Notes under the pieces: model-generated
What the model saw: only the letters and a program-made list of their open reading frames with translations
Told to the model about the DNA's origin: nothing
Databases searched by the model: none
Made by a program: the position numbers and the translations under genes
Shown here: positions 55,897 to 64,000 of the stretch, in pieces
How the letters are laid out: each line of letters starts with the position of its first letter
Position numbering within the stretch: position 1 is the stretch's first letter
Assembly: GCF_016808335.1 (NCBI RefSeq)
Contig: NC_053143.1
Span: forward strand, 1,893,398-1,957,397
DNA length: 64,000 bases
Source: Panicum virgatum
Lineage: Eukaryota; Streptophyta; Magnoliopsida; Poales; Poaceae
Reading direction: 5' to 3'

Positions 55897-58717
55897 GTAA
55901 TAGCATACATTTACATTGCAAGTATGCCAAAAGCTTGGTTTTTCCACCCTATATAATTGGTTTGATGAATACTGCAAGACCTTCAAAATTCAAGTCATAT
56001 ATGTAACTTGGCTGTTTGATAAACTCTTGCATTAGAAATGTTTTGTTATGTGGATGCTATTTCTCGAATCGCATGGCTTAATGTCAGTTTCTTGTGTACT
56101 GCCAAATATGTAACTTGCACTGTATCGTACTAATGTTTGCATAGCCATAGTGTAAATATTTTAATCCAGATGCATAATGTTGGAAATCGGCAAGGCTTGA
56201 ACCAACTGAAATGAAAAATTAGTAACTCGTTTGTCACATTTTATAGCTTAAAGTTCGTTGCACTTCTCTCTATGAATCCTGGTATGAGTTTAAGATCATC
56301 AGTTGTGAGTTGTGACTTGTCTGACTTGCTCTGTTCTTACCTTTTGAAGTAACGGTTCTTTGCCGCTTATTGAAGAGCCTTGCTTAATTGCTTTTAGTGA
56401 CAAGTTCAATCGCACCAGAAAATTAATGAACCTAACTTTTAATCTTTATCAGGATAACTTCATTAAGATTCATGATTCACTGGTCACTTTTGCAGTTTGT
56501 TTGGTGCATTTTAGTTTTGTCCACCATTATGGTATAATAAAATAAGGTCACTAAAAATAATTATGCTTGAGATATCTTTGTTTTTGTGCTAAGGTGATGG
56601 AGTGACATGCTGCTTTAAATCAACTGTTTTTTTTTCTTTTCAAAATCTTATTTGCTAATCATTTTAGTATTCATCACATACTTCCTCATTTTGGATTGCC
56701 ATTTTGTGAGAGCTGTAAACAAACTGGAACAAGTGTTATGTGAGGGATGTAACCGGTTACAGTTTATTTGTTCCCCATCTCGTAACAGTCATTTATTCCT
56801 TACAGGATTGCCTCATAGTCATGGCAGTCAATAATTGTTTATCCGACTTCACTCAGCCGAATTTCTTTTCTGTATTAAATAAAACAGGGATGGACAGCGA
56901 GTAGGGCAGTACACAATACCTGAGGCGGGATAGGTTATAGACAGGATGCAGTAGAATAGGTGATTCAGGAATAGGTCCAGATTACAATTTTACTCACAGC
57001 TCCCTATTCAATTCCTACTTATACATACTTACACATGCACACACACTACTGGGTTTGGCCATCTACACTATCTGACCTGATCTGAAGTCTCTGAACCGAG
57101 GTGATTAGTGGTTAATTCTGGGAGTTTGGTAATATGGGCAGGTTGACTTTTTGATTGTTCATACTTCATACCTTTAGAGGTTACTTAGGTTAGTTAAAAA
57201 GAGCTGTGCAAAACTGCGAAGCATACTTTTGTCAGACTAACTTCACATTTGAGTTTGAAAAAGTGAAAAGTGTGATAGCTTTACTAAAAGGAAAAAAATA
57301 GCTATAGACAATCTCTCCAACATTTGAGATAGTATCATAATACGGTGATAACCCTCATAATAATAATTATTATGTTCTTTTGGCATTTCCCCTTGAAACA
57401 GTTAGCAAAACTGTTGACAGTATCTTTGTTCTTCTATGTGCAGGTACGGCTTGATAAAATGCAGCTTGGGGTCCTGATATCAACTCATGACTTTGATATT
57501 TTGCAGCTACCAAGTAAATCTAGTATTGTAATGACTCTTTTGCCTGGCTTTTGCCGCCCACTTGTATCTGGAGATGATGCGAGCATAAGTGAGCAGCAAC
57601 CATCCCAGCAGATCATCAAAATCACGCAAAGCATATTGTGTAATTTACGTATGTGATATAGCATGTGCCATATGCATAATGTTACTTATAACTTTATTAA
57701 TTTCTCCATAAAAATCATATTAGACCTTTACAAATCTGCAAAAATCTTGGTTGCTGGCATGAAAGAGTCTGGGTGAATTTGAGGCAATGAAAAAAAAAAT
57801 AACACACATTCATCCCTGTTTGGATCAAAGGAACTTTCTGAGAAATTCTGGAGGAATTGGTTCTTCCCTCAGGGAATTTTCTGATCCCCAGGTTTACTCA
57901 GGAATTAGGATACGACGAGGTTACTGAGATGGCACTGACGATACAAATACAAAGTACTGTGCCTTCTAAGATACATATTCGCCCGAAGGGATAGCAGGAG
58001 GCGGCCATGGTTGTGCAATGCTTCTTTATTTACACACGACACGAGAGTTATGCATGGCATGCATAAATTGGTAATGCAGATTATAGTGCTTGCTTGGTTA
58101 GATGTCAAATTTTGCCCAGCTAAAATTATAGCAAGCTACTAGAACAAGCAAAAATACAGGCACGAACTTACTTGTCATTGTTTGGGTCACAAATATTAAA
58201 CTGTTTGGGTCATTGTTTGAGTAGCAACTAATACTTTTACCTCTTGTAAGGTTTAAGAAGTTTCCAATAAACCTGTCATTGTTTGGGTTACAAATATTAA
58301 ATTGCTAAATTTTATTTTATCTTCAATCTTTCCACTGCAGCCCTGCTAACTAATTCTTTCTGTGGTTTATAGATCGTTTTTTTACTGCTGTGAATCAAAT
58401 GATTTGTGAGATTAGTATCCATTTACATCATTTGGGCACAGTGGGCATTTGTATCGTTTGCTGTCAAGTCAATCACTCGATCAACGGCGTGGGCGGAGCA
58501 ACGCGGATGAATATGCTATAACTAATTTCTCGTGGCTTTGCTTTGCATCTAAGAAGAGACCGGCCAAATGCATTGTTTTATTCAGAAAGGTTTCTAGTAC
58601 ACATGCAGTTGGTAGACGATTTTTTTTTTATATTAAAGAAAAAGAGGAAAACAAATGTCCCTGATGATGATGAATGAATCTGCTTCTGCTTCTTCATGAG
58701 GCATACTATACAAACGT
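55897..58717. other. Intergenic and possible 3' region of the F-box gene
   Basis: AT-rich, with short ORFs only. A block at 57,443-57,512 bounded by TGTGCAG and TTTTGCAG encodes VRLDKMQLGVLISTHDF and may be an exon of something; I cannot assign it. A 28-bp phrase around GTCATTGTTTGGGT-ACAAATATTAAA occurs twice (58,173 and 58,274). No element ends with TSDs were found. Confidence 0.4.
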
Positions 58718-59263
58718 TTACTGACCATCGGCGCCTTTGATAAGAGCGACGACAATCTTGGCGAGTTTGAACGCGTTACCGTTCTCCGCCGTCACCGGCG
58801 ACGCCACACTGCTCCTCCGGAACCCGCTCTCGCACTCCTTGGCAGCGCTCGCCGACTTCTCCAGTGACGATATCGCCTCCTCGTCCCTCTTCTCCTTGAT
58901 GGCCGCGATGCAGCCGGGCTGCCTTTGCACTATGCCGCCGTACAGCGCTTGGCATGACCGGAGGCCGCGCACCGTGGCGCCGCCGCCGCCTTTGGGGAGC
59001 AAGGCGTCGATCTTGGCCGCCGTGCTGGTGGCGTTGGACGTCAGGAGGTCGGCAGCGACAACGGAGAAGTTGCGGTACGTCATGCCGGCGTCGAAGGTCC
59101 GTTGGTCGGAGCCGAGCGCCTCCAGACAGAACTGGACGTCGAAGAAGCTGCTGCCGCCGCCGATGCTCTTGCACACTGGGAGGATGTAAGGGACGGCGGC
59201 GACCTGTCCCGCCGCCGCGAGGAGGAGGACGCCCATCATCAGGTAGAAGCGGGAGGAAGACAT
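58718..59263 (-). CDS. Invertase / pectin methylesterase inhibitor family protein, second copy
   Basis: A single exon, 181 aa. Signal peptide about residues 1-23 (hydrophobic LMMGVLLLAAAGQVAA), then the PMEI-type domain. Cysteines at 31, 46, 104 and 144 match the canonical set; C118 is also present, while several extra cysteines of the 12,769 copy are absent. Shared phrases are ILPVCK, FFDVQFCLEALGSD, VAADLLTSNATSTA and SVASPVT. It is shorter than the first copy at the N-terminus and in the central loop. The start at 59263 is supported by the signal peptide and a TATA box about 85 bp upstream. An earlier in-frame ATG at 59356 lies at or upstream of the TATA box. Confidence 0.9.
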   Translation of the reverse strand: MSSSRFYLMMGVLLLAAAGQVAAVPYILPVCKSIGGGSSFFDVQFCLEALGSDQRTFDAGMTYRNFSVVAADLLTSNATSTAAKIDALLPKGGGGATVRGLRSCQALYGGIVQRQPGCIAAIKEKRDEEAISSLEKSASAAKECESGFRRSSVASPVTAENGNAFKLAKIVVALIKGADGQ

Positions 59264-59344
59264 TGTGCTCACTTTCGCCGTGTTCGTCAGATGCGCAAGA
59301 TGATCTGAGACGTGTGTGGAACTGTGGATCGCAGGTTGCACCTT

Positions 59345-59351
59345 ATTTATA
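59345..59351 (-). promoter_or_regulatory. TATA box of the second inhibitor gene
   Basis: GTATAAAT on the minus strand about 85 bp upstream of the ATG, matching the arrangement in the first copy. Confidence 0.7.
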
Positions 59352-60115
59352 CACAAAGTTTTGGTTAATGTTAAATAGAATAATTAAGCACCGGGAGTTA
59401 TTACTTACCCTAATCACGTCATTTGTTATGGCATGTAATTAATCCCTTGTTTTCTGATGATTGATTTCCCTTTTCTGTCTTAATTCCCACCCTCTTCTGC
59501 TAATACTGACGCACTGTTTAATTTGCTGCTATAAACCGGCCAATTTACGAGGCGCAAACATTATTGTAGAGCTCCAGAGAGGCAAACATTAATTGCTTGT
59601 ATTTCACGATGATACAGTTGTGAGAAGGAAATCCAACCATCAGAAAGCACAACTAGCATTGATGTAGAGTTGTTTCATATTGGGTCCATCATCATATAGA
59701 CACACACAACATCATGCAATAGTTAACTTTGAAAAAAAGATAAAAATTATTTTGAAGGTACTTTTCATGGATAATCTAATAATGTAACATCTGTCTTATT
59801 TATTTGTCGAAATTTGAAATTTTTCACTGGTTTATTTCAAGATTGAAGGATGCCATCACTCAGATGAATTGACCACTTGGCGTGCAGGTTATATAACTCT
59901 GCTTTTGTGAACAAGGTGCATCGAGTGCCTTCAGCCTCAAACACAACTCCGGTTGATCACATGCCATAGTTGTGACTTCTAACTGCAGATTTATTTAACT
60001 TTAACTGGGGTTCGATCTGATCAAGCGAGAGCAGGTTAACAAGAATCATCCTACCACCATTTGCAGTTGCTCGTCTGCAGTCCCACAAACTCAGTTTAAC
60101 ACGAGGTCTGATAGG

Positions 60116-60134
60116 CACACACACACACACACAC
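60116..60134. repeat. (AC)n microsatellite after the second arabinofuranosidase
   Basis: About nine AC units, just 3' of the stop codon of the truncated gene. The first copy has its AC run in an intron, so the two are not orthologous. Confidence 0.8.
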
Positions 60135-60150
60135 CAGAACGCACATCACA

Positions 60151-61204
60151 CTACGCCTGCCTTTGCTCCAGAGCTAGGTCGAATGAGGTGAGCGAATAAG
60201 GATTCGGCAAGGCATGCGTCTCTTCGGAGGCATTGGGCAGCTCTCTGATGATCGGAACGACCTGCACCATCAACAATTTTTATGTTACACGAGCTTAATG
60301 ACACATGTAGCTAGAACGCTTCCTGTAAATTGGCTCTACACATGGCCAACACCCCTGACATATTGACAGATGAGCTCACAATGTATGGAACGGTAAGAAA
60401 CTTGTAATAAACAGTCACGCTCTTACATTATTTGGGTTGCTGAATGAATTTTCATCCATCACGTTGCTCGACGTGAGAACAGTGAGCCTTGATGCCATTG
60501 TATTGACTGCTGTACCAGCTTGAAGTCCAGTTGCACGTATTGTCAGGTTCACAGCATGAGGTCCAAAGTTTACAATCTGCAAAGTGTCAATAAGACAGAT
60601 GTTAAGCAATCACACAGGCTACAAGGAAATAAGAAACTGTCGGTTTTACCTTCACCCTCAGAAAGCTATTCTCAGTGTTGTTCCAGGTTATAGCAGATGT
60701 GGCCAATGAATCGGAGTAGCTGGATGTGATCTGAACTGGATGAATCGTAGCACCACTTGATTCACGGAAGAATGTCTGCATCCAGTAACTAGGAGTTCCG
60801 TACTGTTGCCACGAGTTGAAGACTATCGCATCTGGGTTCCATCTGAAAAGAAGTTTAAGACACTGTCACTGCATTTGTCATAAATTACAATGCCAGAAGG
60901 AACAAAAGCATGAAGCACAAACTGGCGATCATTGTCATTTGTGAAGAGTGGCGCATAACATGCCATTTGAACGATGTCACTGCAGAGAAGCATCACAGAG
61001 AGCTCTCTCATTAACCCACCAGAAGTAATTGTTTGTTACCCATTGTCAGTATTTATGAGAATGCTTGAACTAGCTTGTCGGAACATTTTCAGATCACCTA
61101 TTCGTTTCTAGCCCAGTGAGGAGTGCAGCCTCTGCCAGTGAAGCAAGGAGGCTTCCTTGACCAGCATCCTTTGGTTCGTTAACTGCATATTCGCTGACAA
61201 ACAC
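60151..61204 (-). pseudogene. ARAF: Truncated second GH51 arabinofuranosidase (last five exons)
   Basis: Exons on the minus strand: 61204-61098, 60979-about 60925, 60842-60650, 60576-60427, 60261-60151 (TAG). They match the last five of the first copy; the 193-nt exon has the same length. The nucleophile motif VFVSEYAV is kept, but every upstream exon, including the acid/base Glu, is missing because a LINE sits at about 61,240 and no further exons are found beyond it. The donor after AATGATCG reads CCAGTT instead of GT, so that intron could not be spliced normally. The C-terminal exon has diverged (PNASEETHALPNPYS). Not expected to make an enzyme. Confidence 0.85.
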
Positions 61205-61239
61205 CTGAATACGAACAAAACGTAGTCAATTTACCTCCT

Positions 61240-62135
61240 GTCTATGATATCAATAACAAAGAGAACTAGAGTGAAGGTATGTGGATCAGACGAGGAATCA
61301 ATAGGGCATGTCCTGTTAGACTGCACTGTGGCTAGGATGTTCTGGGAAGAGGCAAAGAAGATCACTAGAGTGAAGGTACCTTGCCTACGGCTGGAATCAT
61401 GGGCGATTGACTTGATGCAGGACAATGTTTGTCCACGTAAAGATAGAGCATTGATCATTTGTGGGATGTGGTCACTCTGGATGCTGAGGAATAAACGTCG
61501 CCATGGTGAAGTTGGGATGCCGATTCGTCAAGCAGTTTTGTGGGTGTGTGATACAACTTTCGATCTATGGCAGCTGATTCACCCACACAAGGAGCAGTCA
61601 ACAAAGGTGCAGCCTAAATGGAAACCACCAGAGGAAGAATGGATCAAATGTAACTCTGATGGTGCTTTTTATCCAGATGGAAGTGGTGCAACAGGAGCTG
61701 TTCTACGTGACCACCATGGTTGCTTTAAGGGAGGGTCGGAGAGATGGTACACCGCTTGTATGGATGCGCTAACTATAGAGGTGCTAGCCTGCAGGGATGG
61801 CTTGATTCTTGCGAAGAAAAATGGCGCCACAAGTGTGCTACTTGAAACAGACTGTCGGGAGCTTGTGCGTCTGTGGGAGCTGAAAGATGTTCAACGTTCG
61901 TCGATAACGGTGATTCTCAGGGAAATTCAGGAGCTGTGTAACTCTTTAGTTAGGTTCTCTTTCTGTTATGCTAGTAGAGAGTGTAACTTGGTAGCGCATG
62001 AGCTAGCCAAGCATGTGTCTAGTGCGTGTGTGATGGACGAGTGGCATCAGGCCCCGTCATGCGTGTAGCGTTACCTTGAGTGTGATTGTAACAATGTTCT
62101 TGATCAATGAATGAAATCCCTTGTCTCAAAAAAAA
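61240..62135 (+). mobile_element. 5'-truncated LINE (non-LTR retrotransposon)
   Basis: Only the 3' end of a plant L1-type LINE remains. The open frame 61,244-62,068 has a zinc-binding RT-associated segment (VCGSDEESIGHVLLDC) and an RNase H domain with its acidic residues in CNSDGAFYPDG, IEVLACRDGL and LETDCREL. It ends about 60 bp before an A-rich tail at 62,127-62,135. 5' truncation and a poly(A) tail are typical of target-primed reverse transcription. I could not identify a target-site duplication. It lies in an intron of the second arabinofuranosidase and marks its 5' break. Confidence 0.85.
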
Positions 62136-63027
62136 GAGTAAGGGAGGATTGGGGGGGGGGGGGGGAGGCGGCCGAGAAGTCCCAGGCACGGTCGCAGATG
62201 GGACGGGATTCGCGGTTGCAGATGAGGCGGGCAGGCGGTGGTGGCGTCGGCCTCCAGGTTCTCCCGCCGCCTTCTCTCTTTCCCTCCCACTCAGATGGCG
62301 CGGATTCCAGATGGGCGCCTCCTTGCAGAGGTATAGGCGCGCGAATCCCTTCCGTTTCTCCCGCGCGCGACCTCCCTTTTCCTCCCCTGCACGGCGCCTT
62401 CTTCCCGCGCGCCCTTTTTGCTCCCGCGCGCGGCGCCTTTTCACGTGTGCGGCGTCCATCCGACGCTTTCTCCACGCCTTGGCGAGTGAGGCGACGTCAT
62501 ACGCACAGAAGCCATGGCGAACCCGACGCCTCAATTGGAAAATCGCCCAGACGCCTAGGCGACGACAAGGCAACGCCTTAAGAACCTTGACAGATACAAC
62601 TCGTAACATTGTGTATTGAGAGATTTTTCCACGTGCGCTGCATGCACGCATTTGAAATTAGGATACAGACCTACCTATTCTAATATAGTATCTATTATAC
62701 ATCTTTATATTGGACCATCCATATTTTGCATATAGCTTTTCTTTACGATTTATGGCTATGGTTTTTGGCGAGACATTTTAGATTTTGGCTCTACATGTTT
62801 GTTATTCTGTTTATGTCTTTACCTGGTCATTTCATTCTACTGTAATCTATTGTTATCCCTATGCTGCTCATCATGTTTATCACTTCTACCCTTCCTATCT
62901 GTGTCTCTGTATTTTGGTTGTGTCCTGATGTTTTGTTACCTCTGTGGTGAGTTACTCGGACCATACATATGTCGCCTGGTTTATTGCATTGCTGCTGCTT
63001 CTCTCTTGTCCTCCCTATGCTTTGCAG
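62136..63027. other. GC-rich then AT-rich spacer, with a 15-base G run
   Basis: A poly-G tract at about 62,151-62,165 starts a GC-rich block with open frames on both strands (62,019-62,651 minus; 62,107-62,619 plus), all Arg/Pro/Gly-rich shadows. Near 62,480-62,590 the phrases GGCGA and CGCCT recur in palindromic arrangement (ACGCCTAGGCGAC), which suggests DNA-transposon debris. From 62,640 it turns AT-rich with nothing recognisable. Confidence 0.45.
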
Positions 63028-63298
63028 CTGCCCAGGATGCATTTTGATCTGCTTCCAGAGCTTCAGTTCCGTGCAAAACGTGGCATGGTCCTTGTTCGTG
63101 TGTACCGCAAATGGGAGTATCGCAGTGCCTCTCAGCACATGATTTTTCCTTATACACTGGCAACAATGGTTTCTAACTATTACATCTCAATCAGATGTCA
63201 TTGGACTTATTGTTCAAGTTGGTGAGCCAACTCCAGTGCAGCTTCCAAATCAGCCGAATGGCACTGTCATCAGAGATGTTGTTCTTAGAGACCTCAAG
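63028..63298 (+). pseudogene. Replication protein A-like OB-fold fragment
   Basis: After an acceptor TTTGCAG the frame from 63028 reads MHFDLLPELQFRAKRGMVLV and VRVYRKWEYR, which resembles the first strands of RPA70/DUF223 OB folds. Another block, 63191-63298, reads SDVIGLIVQVGEPTPVQL then RDVVLRDLK, like the next OB fold of the same family. The middle of the first fold is missing. Plants have many RPA-like fragments in or carried by Helitrons, but no Helitron ends were seen. There is no start codon, and an intron-like sequence follows. Confidence 0.55.
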
Positions 63299-63524
63299 TA
63301 TGTAATAATACTGCCTTTCCTGTGTACACATGCTTTACTATCATATGCTATTCCAAACCTCACATGCTTGTGTTTCCAATGTCTTGCTTCCTCTGTGCAC
63401 ATGGATATGATCATAAACAGCAACTACGAAATCAAGCTAACTCTGTGGGGCCAAGCCCACGGCCGTTCAGGTCCATCAAACCAATCGTATCTCTTCACTG
63501 AGGTCGATGGGATCGAGGGATGAC

Positions 63525-64000
63525 GCCTCAATCCAGCCCAACGCAGCCCAGAGAAGGATCATCAGCCCAAGATGGACTCGACTCGAACAATCCGGCCCGA
63601 TCCCGAGCCAAGTTCACTCGAGATTAAGCCAGCCTCGGCCTCAGCCTCCGCCTCCGCCCCTCCCTTCCCCTGCCCCGTCGCCGGCGTCGATGGAATTCCG
63701 AGGCTGCCGCCACAGGCTCGTGCTTCTCATCAACAGGACTCGCTACGGCTGCGGCCTCCGCGAGGTCCTGGTGTGGAACCCCGTCGCAGGCGAGCGCCAC
63801 CTCCAAGGCACTTGGCACGTCTCGGATCCTGAGTTCCTAGGACAGGTACCCTTTTAGTCTGAGCGGAGCGGTAATCTGTGCCTCCGGCGACAAGGGCCCC
63901 TTCAAGGTGGCTTTGGCGTGGAAAGGCAGCCACAATGCACATGTCTGCGTTTACTCATCAGAGACCGGTGTATGGGGTGATGTCGTCTCCGCAGCGGTCC
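63525..64000 (+). pseudogene. F-box-family gene copy lacking its F-box, cut by the window edge
   Basis: Upstream DNA matches 15,690-15,785 and the sequence just before the first copy's ATG (CCCCGTCGCCGGCGTCG). The text then jumps to GAATTCCGAGGCTGCCGCC, which corresponds to 28,996, so about 370 bp holding the start codon and F-box are missing. A new in-frame ATG is formed at 63690, giving MEFRGCRHRLVLLINRTRYG and WNPVAGERHLQGTW, but a stop (TAG) follows near 63,855. A second frame then carries VALAWKGSHNAHVCVYSSETG to the window end. It may still be transcribed; it lacks the SKP1-binding motif. Confidence 0.7.

Noticed and set aside
57820..57905. MITE-like start CCCTGTTTGGATC
   Set aside because: I could not find a matching inverted end or target duplication downstream.
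58749..59442. ORFs of 132-162 codons overlapping the second inhibitor gene
   Set aside because: Frame shadows of the 58,718-59,263 gene on both strands.
62019..62651. 210-codon minus-strand ORF near the poly-G tract
   Set aside because: Spans LINE tail, poly-G and GC-rich debris; product is Arg/Pro/Gly-rich and matches no family I know.

Overview
This is nuclear DNA of a grass, probably a panicoid relative of sorghum, Setaria or Panicum. The evidence is GT-AG introns, very GC-rich first exons, grass-type LTR retrotransposons with TGGTATCAGAGC and TGGCGCC-type primer sites, Mutator-like elements (MULEs), a Tourist-like MITE, and plant cell-wall genes. There are no operons, rRNA, tRNA or CRISPR arrays.

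Layout. 1-1,289 is part of an LTR that runs off the left edge. 1,670-4,900 is an unassigned, possibly transcribed locus with no convincing protein. A TTA-flanked MITE lies at 5,466-5,685. 7,178-12,361 (+) is a complete 17-exon GH51 alpha-L-arabinofuranosidase gene (656 aa). 12,769-13,392 (-) is an intact invertase/pectin methylesterase inhibitor gene (207 aa), convergent with it. 13,690-15,300 is a diverged tandem duplication. From 15,690 onward an F-box gene (+) has been broken up by transposons: its 5' flank is at 15,690-15,785, its first coding part at 28,702-29,168, and its remainder at 55,302-55,896.

Two large insertions separate the F-box parts. The first (15,795-28,591) is a three-level nest: an LTR retrotransposon with no pol (17,105-26,999, TSD GGGCC) inside MULE B (16,005-27,390), inside the terminal inverted repeat of MULE A. 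The second (29,169-55,301) is a Ty3-gypsy Tat-type element on the minus strand with damaged gag and pol and an antisense accessory ORF. Two further retrotransposons are nested in it: 31,875-41,949 (TSD GAAAC, itself holding an inverted solo LTR, TSD GGCTT) and 43,545-47,802 (TSD ACGTG). A solo LTR plus a duplicated F-box piece at its left end records a tandem duplication followed by LTR-LTR recombination.

The right part holds paralogs of the left genes: a second inhibitor (58,718-59,263, -), the last five exons of a second arabinofuranosidase (60,151-61,204, -), cut off by a 5'-truncated LINE (about 61,240-62,135), an RPA-like OB-fold fragment (63,028-63,298), and a second F-box-family gene lacking its F-box (63,525 to the right edge). 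A block of arabinofuranosidase, inhibitor and F-box gene was therefore duplicated and rearranged, then one copy was expanded by nested transposons.

Functionally, only the arabinofuranosidase and the two inhibitors look intact; all three are predicted to be secreted and act in the cell wall or apoplast. I found no new defence or biosynthetic system. The informative part is the insertion, duplication and deletion history, which can be read base by base from target-site duplications.
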